This document shows, in pieces, positions 17,748 through 25,176 of a stretch of DNA of 64,000 nt (the stretch's first letter is position 1; each line of letters begins with the position of its first letter). The notes beneath the pieces are model-generated. The model was not told the DNA's origin. It worked only from the letters and a program-made list of their open reading frames with translations, and ran no database searches. A program made the position numbers and the translations under genes. This DNA comes from Clostridia bacterium (lineage in GTDB: Bacteria > Bacillota_A > Clostridia > Christensenellales > Borkfalkiaceae): contig JAFTQI010000022.1 in NCBI GenBank assembly GCA_017462825.1, positions 27,283-91,282 of the forward strand, given 5' to 3'.

Positions 17748-18968
17748 TTATATATCAAAATATACTTTATCCATTTGCTCTTTCATAAATTCGTCAGGAA
17801 AATGTGTGTACACTCTACCGACTAATCGTTCGGAACTGTCGCCCATCCAAATATCTACAATGTCCGGGCGAACGTATTGTTGACAAGTTGTTGCAAAAGT
17901 ATGGCGCAAATAATATTGCGTAATTTTTTCGTTTCCAATAATTCTTTTGAATATCCTATTCAAAACATCCGTTCTATGAGGATTTACAATTACATCGTTT
18001 AAGTCTAATTTTTCCCGTGCCTGTTTCGGTACGGGGATTTTTTTATACTCAATTTTTCCGTTCTTCCGCTTTGCATTTCTTGCGATTAAAAAATCGCCGT
18101 CAAATCGCGCATCGCTTAATTCGCAAGGTCGTAAGCCAAAGTAAAGCATAATCAAGAAAATGAGTTTGTACGGTGCATATTCGGGAACGGATAGGCGTTG
18201 TAAAAGCGTTGTTTGCTCATCTTTCGTTAATGCTCTACGCTCGTTTCTCTCTGCCTTTTTGAAAGGAATAAGAGTAACGGGATTATACGTCATAATGCCG
18301 CTGCCGATTGCGTATTTGAAAATAGAGTTAAGAACCGTTCTTAAATCTTCATATAAACGTGGGGGCTTGCCGTTCAGTATTTTATCTACGTCTAACGTAC
18401 GAATTTTTAAAATAGGGATTTCGCCCAAAGGAACGCGGATATACCTACGATAATAACTTTCATAATTATTATAGGTTCGGTCGTTAATTTTTCCTTTTTT
18501 ATAAGCGAGCCACTCGTTGGCGATTTCCCGAAATAAATTCAATCCTGTGGGGATATAGCGCACTTGGTAATTATCAATATTTTCGGGTTTTGTCGCCTCG
18601 ATGAATTTCCGTTTTGCTTCGTTTATGTCCGTGGAAGATACTTCAATGCGATAACCGTTTCGGCGGTATCTGATTTCATAGAGAAACGTATTTTTGCCGC
18701 TTTGTCTTTTTATCACACGGGCGGCAAGACCGTTTGCAATAAATTCTTTTTTGAAAGTTTTTGCCATATTAGCGACCTCTTCTTTTGTAAATTTGATGGT
18801 CGCCGTTATCGATTTTTCTTCTGGAATATGTACATTGGATTCTTGCTCAATGACTTTTTCGATAAGTTTTCCGAATTCACCAGATATGTTGATGATTTCG
18901 CGCTTGCTTGCGCACATCATCAATTTAGTGGTGAGCATTGTTAATTCTTCCGATAGCTTGCTTATCAT
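17748..18968 (-). CDS. int: Tyrosine-recombinase phage integrase
   Basis: The 406-residue protein inserts and, with helpers, excises the phage at the tRNA-Leu site. The SAM-like core-binding domain ('LFREIANEWLAYKKGK' onward, about residues 143-215) precedes the catalytic domain. Catalytic residues visible are Arg280 in 'FGLRPCEL', Arg355-His356 in 'YYLRHTF' and Tyr387 in 'RVYTHF'. The first histidine of the usual HxLRH box is Tyr here, and the second integrase at 63253 shares that change. The N-terminal 60 residues are a helical extension. AAAGGAG lies 9 bases before the start on the reverse strand. It lies directly beside attL. Confidence 0.96.
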   Translation of the reverse strand: MISKLSEELTMLTTKLMMCASKREIINISGEFGKLIEKVIEQESNVHIPEEKSITATIKFTKEEVANMAKTFKKEFIANGLAARVIKRQSGKNTFLYEIRYRRNGYRIEVSSTDINEAKRKFIEATKPENIDNYQVRYIPTGLNLFREIANEWLAYKKGKINDRTYNNYESYYRRYIRVPLGEIPILKIRTLDVDKILNGKPPRLYEDLRTVLNSIFKYAIGSGIMTYNPVTLIPFKKAERNERRALTKDEQTTLLQRLSVPEYAPYKLIFLIMLYFGLRPCELSDARFDGDFLIARNAKRKNGKIEYKKIPVPKQAREKLDLNDVIVNPHRTDVLNRIFKRIIGNEKITQYYLRHTFATTCQQYVRPDIVDIWMGDSSERLVGRVYTHFPDEFMKEQMDKVYFDI

Positions 18969-19231
18969 TTGTCAAATCTCCTTTCGTTTTATTTGTACAT
19001 AATATTTACAGGAAAAAATTGACAAAAATCTACAAAAATCGTCTGGTAAATTTTACCAATTTTAAAATAGAGTTTCTTTTTAAGACGGTTATTATGTAGT
19101 TTTTCCCTTTTCACGCACAAAAACACAAACAAATGTTCGGATTTTATACATATATTATAACAAAAAATATGACAGACGTATGCCAGTATATCGGAAAAAA
19201 TGGAAAATTTTTCAAAAATTTTTAGTTTTCG

Positions 19232-19591
19232 TTATTTTTCGTCCAAAAATGCTTTCATCATTGATTTAATCGCGTGTGCAGTCTTTTCGCCCTTTTCGGA
19301 TTTGATTGCCCGATAGGTATCGACAACTTCCATTTCGTCAGGGGAAAGGATTTCGCGGTGTTTAAGCTCCACGCCAGCGTCTTTGTCTGCTTCCGTAATC
19401 TCTAATTTTTCATGGCTTAATCCTAAAACAGATTCAATTGCTTGAACGGTTTCGTGGCGCGGTAAATCGATATATCCACAAAAAATATTTGTAATAGTGG
19501 AGCGACTGTATCCAGTAAGCTTTGCCAAATCGTCATACGATAAGTTTTTCTCTTTTTTGGCTTGTTTCCATTTCTCTAATTGTATCGCCAT
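19232..19591 (-). CDS. CI-like XRE repressor of the prophage
   Basis: The 119-residue protein has an N-terminal HTH ('LSYDDLAKLTGYSRSTITNIFCGY', about residues 17-40) and a helical C-terminal half that could dimerise. It is divergent from the rightward early promoter at 19677 and sits between int and the lytic genes, the classical place of a lysogeny repressor. No peptidase (LexA/CI autocleavage) domain is present, so induction must work differently. ATG 19591 is chosen because AGGAGGT lies 7-8 bases upstream; three extra N-terminal residues are possible. Confidence 0.85.
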   Translation of the reverse strand: MAIQLEKWKQAKKEKNLSYDDLAKLTGYSRSTITNIFCGYIDLPRHETVQAIESVLGLSHEKLEITEADKDAGVELKHREILSPDEMEVVDTYRAIKSEKGEKTAHAIKSMMKAFLDEK

Positions 19592-19618
19592 AGAAAACAC
19601 CTCCTTCTTTTTTCTCTT

Positions 19619-19705
19619 ATTATAAAAAAATATTCCAAGAAAGTAAACTTTTTTTTGGAAATTTTAGAAAAAACGCTTGACAATTCCAACAAGTTGGATT
19701 ATAAT
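19619..19705. promoter_or_regulatory. Divergent lysis-lysogeny switch: two promoters and three operators
   Basis: Rightward: TTGACA (19677-19682), 17-base spacer, TATAAT (19700-19705), with the palindrome TCCAAC-AA-GTTGGA (19685-19698) inside the spacer. Leftward, toward the repressor: TTTACT (19642-19647) and TATAAT (19619-19624), 17 apart. Related operator-like texts 'ttccaagaaagtaaac' (19633) and 'atccaagaaagtggac' (19717) flank the central site. Just after it an 8-codon ORF (19750-19776) has a GAGGTGAGG ribosome site. Confidence 0.8.
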
Positions 19706-19760
19706 ACTATTGAAAAATCCAAGAAAGTGGACTTTTATGAGGTGAGGAAATGAAAAAAGA

Positions 19761-19787
19761 AAAGCCCCTCAAATAAGAGGAGCTGTA
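19761..19787 (-). terminator. Terminator of the Abi gene
   Basis: Read on the reverse strand, AGCTCCTC-TTATTT-GAGGGGCT is followed by a T-rich stretch, about 30 bases after the Abi stop codon. Confidence 0.7.
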
Positions 19788-19815
19788 AGAGTAGTTGGTT
19801 TAGATGCTTTGGTTT

Positions 19816-20715
19816 CTATAACTCGTTAATATTTTTTAATAAGTAGTTTTGCCAAAGTTCATCTGGGAAGCCCATTAGTTTTATATCAACACAGGGGAAA
19901 TCTAAAAGCAATAAGTCGATTTTTGCTACGAAACGTTGCCAATGGTCATCGAAAGGGAGTAAATGTTTTAAGCAGATTAAAGTCGCATATATGCGTAAGG
20001 AGCTAACTTCTTGTGAAGTGTATTGTTTGTATAAAATAGGGGAGATAGAAAGATTTTCGTTGTAAAGTCTACCATAATGAGCGCAAATATTTCTTACAAA
20101 GGCTAAATGTTCAATCCAACTTTCTAAATATGTGTAGCCGATGTTATACATAGAAGCTATTGCTTTTTTATCAGTGTTCTTCATATTTTTGAAAAACTTT
20201 GAAAGCATACCAAAACTGAAAAGCTCGATTAAAGCATAAAAAGGCAAACCAACTTCGTAATTGTCTTGGAAATTTCTCACGAATGCGGATTTGGAGTTTC
20301 TCTTTAATTCTACATCAATATCTTCTAAAAATTTTTGATGATAATCTGCTCTTTGAAAATTGTTGACGTCTTTATATCCCAGGACACCATATTTTTGGGA
20401 AAAGTAATTTGCGATTCGGCAGCGTAGATTGATTTCGACTTTTTCAATTTCAGGAAAAAGCAGATGTCTAAACTTTGCGTTAAAGAGATATAAGCCTTTG
20501 ATTTGTTCAAAGCTAATGTTCTCTTTATAAGTGGAATTTTTTTCTTTTAATCCAAGACTGTATGCTTTGATTAAACGAAAATATGAGACATTATTTAAGA
20601 AGTCTCTTGCTTTTGTTTCATCATTAATAATGCAACCGAGTTCTTTTAAGTTGGAAATTTGTTCGTCAACACTCATAGGGCGTTGATGTTTTTTCAAAAC
20701 ATTGTCTTCAAGCAT
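19816..20715 (-). CDS. Abi_2 (AbiD/AbiF-like) abortive-infection protein
   Basis: The 299-residue protein has the layout of the Abi_2 family, which kills or arrests phage-infected cells: 'SVDEQISNLKELGCII', 'RDFLNNVSYFRLIKAYSLG' and the C-terminal R-x4-6-H box in 'HLAFVRNICAHYGRLYN' (HEPN-type RNase signature RNxxxH-like). The ATG at 20715 is chosen because TAGGA lies upstream and because a longer frame from 20760 would run into a 5' hairpin. It has its own promoter (20793-20821) and terminator and lies antisense to the phage early transcript, so it is an accessory (moron) gene that probably acts in the lysogen. Confidence 0.88.
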   Translation of the reverse strand: MLEDNVLKKHQRPMSVDEQISNLKELGCIINDETKARDFLNNVSYFRLIKAYSLGLKEKNSTYKENISFEQIKGLYLFNAKFRHLLFPEIEKVEINLRCRIANYFSQKYGVLGYKDVNNFQRADYHQKFLEDIDVELKRNSKSAFVRNFQDNYEVGLPFYALIELFSFGMLSKFFKNMKNTDKKAIASMYNIGYTYLESWIEHLAFVRNICAHYGRLYNENLSISPILYKQYTSQEVSSLRIYATLICLKHLLPFDDHWQRFVAKIDLLLLDFPCVDIKLMGFPDELWQNYLLKNINEL

Positions 20716-20742
20716 TTTATCTTTTGTCCTAATAATTAAATG

Positions 20743-20780
20743 ACCTCGCGTGGTACGCATTGTGAAGAGGCGTGCGAGGT
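20743..20780 (-). ncRNA. Structured leader RNA of the Abi gene
   Basis: On the reverse strand, ACCTCGC-ACGC, an 11-base loop, GCGT, a 5-base bulge and GCGAGGT form an 11-bp hairpin that starts a few bases after the predicted transcript start. Conserved 'abiF' RNA motifs are known upstream of genes of this family; whether this is one needs a covariance search. Confidence 0.6.
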
Positions 20781-20792
20781 TCTGTTAATATT

Positions 20793-20821
20793 AGTATATG
20801 CAATTTTTAAGCTGTTGTCAA
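20793..20821 (-). promoter_or_regulatory. Promoter of the Abi gene
   Basis: On the reverse strand TTGACA (20816-20821) and TATACT (20793-20798) are 17 bases apart. The transcript start would fall near 20786, directly before the hairpin. Confidence 0.85.
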
Positions 20822-20903
20822 GTGTTTTCTTAAAAAAAACTCAACAAATTGCAACAAATTTTGTTGAAAAAAGTTTACATTTGCATTACGACAGGGGGAG
20901 TCA

Positions 20904-21134
20904 ATGAAAGTTAAAGACTTTATTAAAGAAGCTGACGCAAGCAAAGAAATTCACTTTACCTGTGGTGATTGGTTTGCTTTTACAACAACCCAAGTAGGAG
21001 CGGTTAATAAAATGGGAGAAGCGGAGATTTTAGAGATTTCTATTTACGACGAAAAAACATTTCATCTCAAAATAGATGAATCGGTTAATATGTGCGTTGT
21101 GCCTGTTAATGAAAATAAGTGGGTTAATCAATAG
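20904..21134 (+). CDS. Hypothetical small early phage protein
   Basis: This 76-residue acidic protein has no motif I recognise; its alternating pattern ('FHLKIDESVNMCVVPV') suggests a small beta-rich fold. GGGGGAG precedes the ATG by 4-5 bases. Its 3' end overlaps by 11 bases the end of the convergent XRE gene at 21124. It is the first rightward gene after the Abi insertion. Confidence 0.7.
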   Translation: MKVKDFIKEADASKEIHFTCGDWFAFTTTQVGAVNKMGEAEILEISIYDEKTFHLKIDESVNMCVVPVNENKWVNQ

Positions 21135-21369
21135 AACGCTTTAATGCAGGCGTTGTTTGCCAATTCTTGATATTGCGTTCTATACCTAAAATGAAATCAG
21201 CGGAATATCCTGTAAGTTTGCAAAGGTCAATCAGTTGGTGTACGGTAAAAATGCTTTTACCATTACGCCAAGAACGGACTTCCGTTTCGGTAACTTTAAG
21301 GGCATAAGCAACATCGTGGTCGTCGAGTTTTGCGTTTTTAATTGCAACGTCTAAATTTTTCGAAATCAT
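21124..21369 (-). CDS. XRE-type helix-turn-helix protein
   Basis: The 81-residue protein contains an HTH with 'LDDHDVAYALKVTETEVRSWRNGKSIFTVHQLIDLCKLTG'. It is divergent from the Cro-like gene at 21446 and so looks like half of a second switch within the prophage, about 1.5 kb from the primary switch. A GGGAG site is present upstream of the start on the reverse strand. It may control the early operon directly. Confidence 0.8.
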   Translation of the reverse strand: MISKNLDVAIKNAKLDDHDVAYALKVTETEVRSWRNGKSIFTVHQLIDLCKLTGYSADFILGIERNIKNWQTTPALKRSID

Positions 21370-21445
21370 AATAAAACTCCCTTGTGGATTTTATTTATTA
21401 TATCAAACAATCGTTCAAAAATCAATAATACAAAGGAGATTTATG

Positions 21446-21625
21446 ATGACAAAGCTTGAAGAGAAGAGAAAGGAAAAGGGATTATCGCGCCAACAGTTGG
21501 CGAAAAAGGTAGGCGTTACGTATGAGTCTATCGGGCATTATGAAAACAAACAGCGAGAGCCGAAAGCAAGTATCTTAAAAAAACTCGCCGAAGCTCTCGA
21601 TTGTAAAATGGAAGATTTAATATAA
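21446..21625 (+). CDS. Cro-like XRE regulator
   Basis: The 59-residue protein is a minimal XRE domain: 'LEEKRKEKGLSRQQLAKKVGVTYESIGHYENKQREPKASILKKLAEALDCKMEDLI'-type text with the usual end 'DLI'. ATG 21446 is preferred (AAAGGAG 7 bases upstream) over ATG 21443. It is the first gene of a tight forward operon of three small HTH proteins and is the best candidate for a Cro function. Confidence 0.88.
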   Translation: MTKLEEKRKEKGLSRQQLAKKVGVTYESIGHYENKQREPKASILKKLAEALDCKMEDLI

Positions 21626-21636
21626 GGAGAAGAGAG

Positions 21637-21876
21637 ATGATTAAAGAATTAAAAGAAATGGGCTTGTCGCAATCGATGATAGCGAGAGAAATGGGGAGCA
21701 ATCGTCAAACGGTAAACGAGTGGTTTCTTGGAAAAGCAAATCCGTCTGCACGGTCTATTAGCCGTATGGCGGAAGCAATGACGAAACTCACGGGTAAAAC
21801 GATTACGCCTGCGGACGTTTACTTGCTCATTGATAAAGTCGTCAAAAGAGTTAAAGAAGAAAAGGGAAATAATTAA
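21637..21876 (+). CDS. Helix-turn-helix protein
   Basis: The 79-residue protein has 'LKEMGLSQSMIAREMGSNRQTVNEWFLGKANPSARSISRM', an HTH of the XRE/phage CII-like sort. AAGGAGAAG lies 7 bases before the ATG. It follows the Cro-like gene by 11 bases in the same operon. It may act as an early activator or excision-control factor; the role is inferred from position only. Confidence 0.8.
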   Translation: MIKELKEMGLSQSMIAREMGSNRQTVNEWFLGKANPSARSISRMAEAMTKLTGKTITPADVYLLIDKVVKRVKEEKGNN

Positions 21877-21896
21877 CAAAAGGAAGGTAATTAAAA

Positions 21897-22121
21897 ATGG
21901 GAAAGAAAACGGTAAAGAAGAATGTGAAGCTTGCAACGTTGTTAAGCGCACGTAAAATTACGGCGTACAAGCTGTCGGGTATGTTGGGGTTTAAGGACAA
22001 GACAACGGCGTATAAGTGGGTTTATGGGAAAGCCGAACCTAACGCAAAGACAATGTTGAAACTGATGGAAATTCTCGACGTGTCGGCATTGGAGATTTTG
22101 ACGATTTTTGCAGGAGTATAA
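21897..22121 (+). CDS. Helix-turn-helix protein
   Basis: The 74-residue basic protein reads 'LLSARKITAYKLSGMLGFKDKTTAYKWVYGKAEPNAKTMLKLMEILDVS', again an HTH pattern with the 'P-x-TMLKLMEIL' helix of XRE domains. AAGGAAGG precedes the ATG. It is the third consecutive small HTH gene in this operon. Confidence 0.78.
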   Translation: MGKKTVKKNVKLATLLSARKITAYKLSGMLGFKDKTTAYKWVYGKAEPNAKTMLKLMEILDVSALEILTIFAGV

Positions 22122-22122
22122 T

Positions 22123-22341
22123 ATGAAAAAGCAAGCGATTTCAATTCCTAATTTTATGTATGACGAAGCGCCTATACTCGCAGGCGTATGCGAAATTATC
22201 AACGTGGCGCTTGAACAAAATCCCGATATGAGCCTTGCGGAGTTCGCAAGAGTGATTAGCGAAGCAAACCAAGAGAAAGCGTGTGAACGGCTTGAAAAGG
22301 CGATAGAAAGACAATTTAAGGGGGAAAGCGAAAGTGTTTGA
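22123..22341 (+). CDS. Hypothetical small phage protein
   Basis: The 72-residue, mostly helical, acidic protein has no recognised motif. ATG 22123 follows the previous stop by one base, with AGGAG about 8 bases upstream inside the previous gene, so it is translationally coupled. The GTG of the next gene overlaps its end. Confidence 0.7.
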   Translation: MKKQAISIPNFMYDEAPILAGVCEIINVALEQNPDMSLAEFARVISEANQEKACERLEKAIERQFKGESESV

Positions 22342-22621
22342 GCTTAAAAAAGAGATTTTGGAAACGTTTTGCGAAAAAGACGAACGGCGCAGAAAGTATC
22401 TTCAAGAAATGCTCATGACGGATGATGAAGGGGAAAGTAATCATTTCTTTGCGCTTGCTCAAAAAGAAGAAGCGGAAATGAAAGCTATTGAATATAGTCA
22501 CGTAGACGCAGAAGATTTATATGCGGTAGTTATCGCTCACGATTTTGTCAAAACGCTGGGCGTTGAAAGATTGGACAAAATCATAGCTTGCTTGAACGTA
22601 TGCGAGGTAGAAGTCGTATGA
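22334..22621 (+). CDS. Hypothetical small phage protein
   Basis: The 95-residue acidic protein starts with GTG at 22334 overlapping the previous stop, with GGGGGAAAG upstream. It ends in an ATGA overlap with the next gene. No domain is recognised; the charged helical text suggests a small adaptor. Confidence 0.68.
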   Translation: MFELKKEILETFCEKDERRRKYLQEMLMTDDEGESNHFFALAQKEEAEMKAIEYSHVDAEDLYAVVIAHDFVKTLGVERLDKIIACLNVCEVEVV

Positions 22622-23163
22622 GAGTAGATTACATAAACGGAAAAATCGTATGTGTGGCGGACGATTGGAACGCGCTTACGAACAGAGAAAGAGATTTTCT
22701 TCGAGATTGTTATTGGAGCGCTATTTGGACGAACTTCAATGCGGACGGGCATTTGGAAATGGGCGACAGGAGTAGCGCGAGAAGTTACGTGCGAGCATTT
22801 TCCACAATGATATTATCGGCTGAAAAAAACGGGATTCTATTGCCCGAAAAGGTAAGAGAATTAAAGGATTTTTACAGCGAGTTGTCCAAGGAAGAATACG
22901 AGAAGGCGGAAAGACAACGTGAAGCCGAACGGCGAAAACAGATGTGGAAAATACGAAAGGAAAACGGTTGCGGGACTTGTAATCATTTGTGCAAAACGGG
23001 CGACAGCGATTTCAAATGCAAGTATTCGGGCGATATGTTAAACGCAATGTTTTACGATGAATACAACCCGATAACGAGAGTATACGAAATGTTCCACGAA
23101 ACGGGCGTTCCGAACGAGCATTGTAAGGATTACGTAAGCGAAAGACAAACGAAGGTATATTAA
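22618..23163 (+). CDS. Hypothetical phage protein with a cysteine cluster
   Basis: The 181-residue protein begins at the ATG overlapping the previous stop (22618), not at the upstream TTG. Residues about 95-115 are highly charged, and the C-terminal part has 'CGTCNHLCKTGDSDFKCKYS', a possible zinc site of four or five cysteines, followed by 'HCKDYV'. Such small metal-binding proteins are common in early operons of clostridial phages. Function unknown. Confidence 0.72.
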   Translation: MRVDYINGKIVCVADDWNALTNRERDFLRDCYWSAIWTNFNADGHLEMGDRSSARSYVRAFSTMILSAEKNGILLPEKVRELKDFYSELSKEEYEKAERQREAERRKQMWKIRKENGCGTCNHLCKTGDSDFKCKYSGDMLNAMFYDEYNPITRVYEMFHETGVPNEHCKDYVSERQTKVY

Positions 23164-23211
23164 AAGCAACCGTGAAAACGGTAAAAATATTTTATAAGGT
23201 AGGTAATTAAA

Positions 23212-24027
23212 ATGGCAGGGTTTAGAAAAGCGGAACGTAAGCAGGTAAAATTGAAAATTGGTATATCTGCGCCGAGTGGTGCAGGGAAGACGTATTCAGC
23301 GTTGCTTATAGCAAAGGGGATGTGCGGAGATTGGTCGAAAGTAGCCGTGATTGATACAGAGAACGGCTCGGCGGAACTTTACTGTAATTTGGGCGATTAT
23401 TCGGTTTGTACGATAACCCCACCGTTTACCCCGAAAAAGTATATCGACGCTATTAAGGAAGCGGAAATGGAAGGATTCCAAGTGCTTATTATTGATAGCT
23501 TGTCTAATGCGTGGAGTGGCGAAGGTGGTTTGCTTGATATGCAAGATAAAGCGGTAAAGGCAAGTAAAAGCGGTAATTCTTATACGGCTTGGAGAGAGAT
23601 TACGCCAGAGCATAATAAGCTTGTAGATGCGATTTTACAATGTAATATGGACGTAATCGTAACGACAAGAGCAAAGGCGGAGTATGTTATTACGGAAGAC
23701 AACGGCAAGAAAACGATTAAAAAAGTAGGACTTGCGCCTGTGTTTAGAGACGGCTTGGAATACGAATTGACGACGTTCTTTGATATGACACAGGACCATA
23801 TAGTAACGGCGAGTAAAGATAGAACGGGGCTGTTTGATAGGCTAAATTTCACTCCTACGGAAGAAACGGGGAAATCTCTTAACGAGTGGCGAAATGGTGG
23901 AATTAAATGCAAGTGTTCCGTATGTGGCAACGAAATGGCTTTTGATTTGTACCAAAAAACGCTTAAAAAGTACGGACAGGCAATTTGTTCCGCCGAGTGT
24001 AAGGCGGAAGTGATGAACGTAGAATAA
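23212..24027 (+). CDS. AAA_24-type phage ATPase (RecA fold) with C-terminal zinc motif
   Basis: The 271-residue protein has Walker A 'APSGAGKTYSA' (residues about 21-31) and Walker B 'VLIIDS' (about 90-95), the pattern of AAA_24 phage nucleotide-binding proteins, some of which (Sak4-like) help single-strand annealing recombination. A C-terminal 'CKCSVCGNE...CSAEC' set looks like a zinc finger and is less usual. It stands at the head of the replication and recombination genes. A role in DNA recombination or replication is inferred from family and place. A hairpin GCGGAGGG/CCCTCCGC (24038-24062) separates it from the next gene. Confidence 0.85.
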   Translation: MAGFRKAERKQVKLKIGISAPSGAGKTYSALLIAKGMCGDWSKVAVIDTENGSAELYCNLGDYSVCTITPPFTPKKYIDAIKEAEMEGFQVLIIDSLSNAWSGEGGLLDMQDKAVKASKSGNSYTAWREITPEHNKLVDAILQCNMDVIVTTRAKAEYVITEDNGKKTIKKVGLAPVFRDGLEYELTTFFDMTQDHIVTASKDRTGLFDRLNFTPTEETGKSLNEWRNGGIKCKCSVCGNEMAFDLYQKTLKKYGQAICSAECKAEVMNVE

Positions 24028-24076
24028 TAGCAAAAATGCGGAGGGCGCAATTACCCTCCGCGAAAAAAGGAAGTGG

Positions 24077-24784
24077 ATGATGAACGGATTTACGTTTCAA
24101 AACGAATATTACATAGTAATAAAAAAGCTAAAAAAACAGCAAGATAGGGCGGCTTTAATGCTTGCGATAGCGGAGTTTATGTTTGAGAATAAAGAGCCTA
24201 AAAACTTGTCTGATACGGCGGAAATGGCTTTTGAAATATTACTTCCGGGCTTGCAAAAGAGCAAGCATAATTCGGGGCGCGGTGGTCGTCCAAAAAATAA
24301 AATCGGTTATGAAACGGTTTTGAAAAATGAAAACCGATTTGAAACCGATTTGAAACCGATTGAAAACCGATTTGAAACCGATTTGAAACCGATTGAAAAC
24401 CGATTTGAAACCGAAAGAGAAACCGTCCCTAACGAAAAAGAAAGTACCAAAGAAAAAGATAACACCCTTAAAAGAGAAAACTTAGAAAGTAAGAAAGAAA
24501 GAAAAGATATATATAATTTAACTAACAATGCGGGCGCGTGCGTGTGTGAGGAAGAGCAACAATCGCACGAAGATATTATGCGAGAATACGGCTTGGACGA
24601 AACGGTGTGTGAGAGTTTGAAAGACTTTCTCCGTCATTGCTATCTTAACAAGCATATCGTAAGCAACTCAAAGTTAAATGATATAATCTTTCGTTTGATT
24701 GAACGGTACGGCAACGATAACATGGGTATGATTGATTGTATTGAACTTGCTATCCGTGGCGGATATTTCGATGTAAAGGCATAA
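24077..24784 (+). CDS. DUF6291-like phage replication-region protein with internal tandem repeat
   Basis: The 235-residue protein opens with 'FQNEYYIVIKKLKKQQDRAALMLAIAEFMF', a start typical of DUF6291 proteins found where phages keep replisome organisers. The middle (residues about 86-115) is a tandem repeat of 'ENRFETDLKPI', encoded by 11-bp DNA units, then a lysine/glutamate-rich linker. The C-terminal part resembles the DnaD/initiator-loader region in layout only. Probably it helps start phage DNA replication; no helicase or polymerase is encoded, so the host replisome would be used. Confidence 0.7.
   Translation: MMNGFTFQNEYYIVIKKLKKQQDRAALMLAIAEFMFENKEPKNLSDTAEMAFEILLPGLQKSKHNSGRGGRPKNKIGYETVLKNENRFETDLKPIENRFETDLKPIENRFETERETVPNEKESTKEKDNTLKRENLESKKERKDIYNLTNNAGACVCEEEQQSHEDIMREYGLDETVCESLKDFLRHCYLNKHIVSNSKLNDIIFRLIERYGNDNMGMIDCIELAIRGGYFDVKA
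24331..24414 (+). repeat. Tandem 11-bp repeats inside the DUF6291-like gene
   Basis: Units of AAACCGATTTG and AAACCGATTGA alternate with a 33-base super-period, about 7.5 units in total. Because 33 is divisible by three the reading frame stays open across whole super-units. Confidence 0.85.
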
Positions 24785-24809
24785 ACGATTACAAAAGAAG
24801 GTGGTAAAA

Positions 24810-24971
24810 ATGGGAAAGTATAAAACGTGTGGTGGTTGCTCCAACGGTGTGTATGTCAGCGAAGGATGTACAATGTGCTTGGTGGGCGACGAGCCGAAAG
24901 TGGTTATGGACGATTGGGAGCCGACGGAAGATTATATGTGGTGCGACGGCGAACATTACGACGAGGATTAA
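24810..24971 (+). CDS. Small cysteine-rich phage protein
   Basis: This 53-residue protein has four N-terminal cysteines (CGGC...CTMC) and an acidic C-terminal half. AAGAAGGTGG precedes the ATG. It lies in the forward operon between the DUF6291-like gene and the next small gene, whose ATG follows 4 bases after its stop. Probably a small zinc-binding protein; function unknown. Confidence 0.65.
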   Translation: MGKYKTCGGCSNGVYVSEGCTMCLVGDEPKVVMDDWEPTEDYMWCDGEHYDED

Positions 24972-24975
24972 AGCT

Positions 24976-25173
24976 ATGAAGTGGAAAAGACAAACGAACG
25001 GCGATTGGTTGGCGCAGGGGCAAAAAGGACATTTCTTGCTTTGGAGATACGGGCGAATTTGGAAAGGACTTTATATGCACGAATTTGGGAGAGTGGTGCG
25101 GTTTCGGTTCTTTGCCAAAACGTTGCAAGAAGCAAAGACGAAGTGTGAAGAAAATTATTATTGGGAGGCGTAA
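24976..25173 (+). CDS. Hypothetical small basic phage protein
   Basis: The 65-residue protein is rich in tryptophan, arginine and lysine ('WRYGRIWKGLYMHEFGRVVRFRFFAKTLQEAK') and looks like a small beta-rich fold of phage early operons. The ATG at 24976 directly follows the previous stop; the longer frame upstream lacks a ribosome site. Function unknown. Confidence 0.65.
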   Translation: MKWKRQTNGDWLAQGQKGHFLLWRYGRIWKGLYMHEFGRVVRFRFFAKTLQEAKTKCEENYYWEA

Positions 25174-25176
25174 GAA

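Noticed and set aside
24331..24414. CRISPR-like array
   Set aside because: Units are 11 bp with no spacers and lie in a coding frame. No CRISPR array or cas gene is seen in the window.
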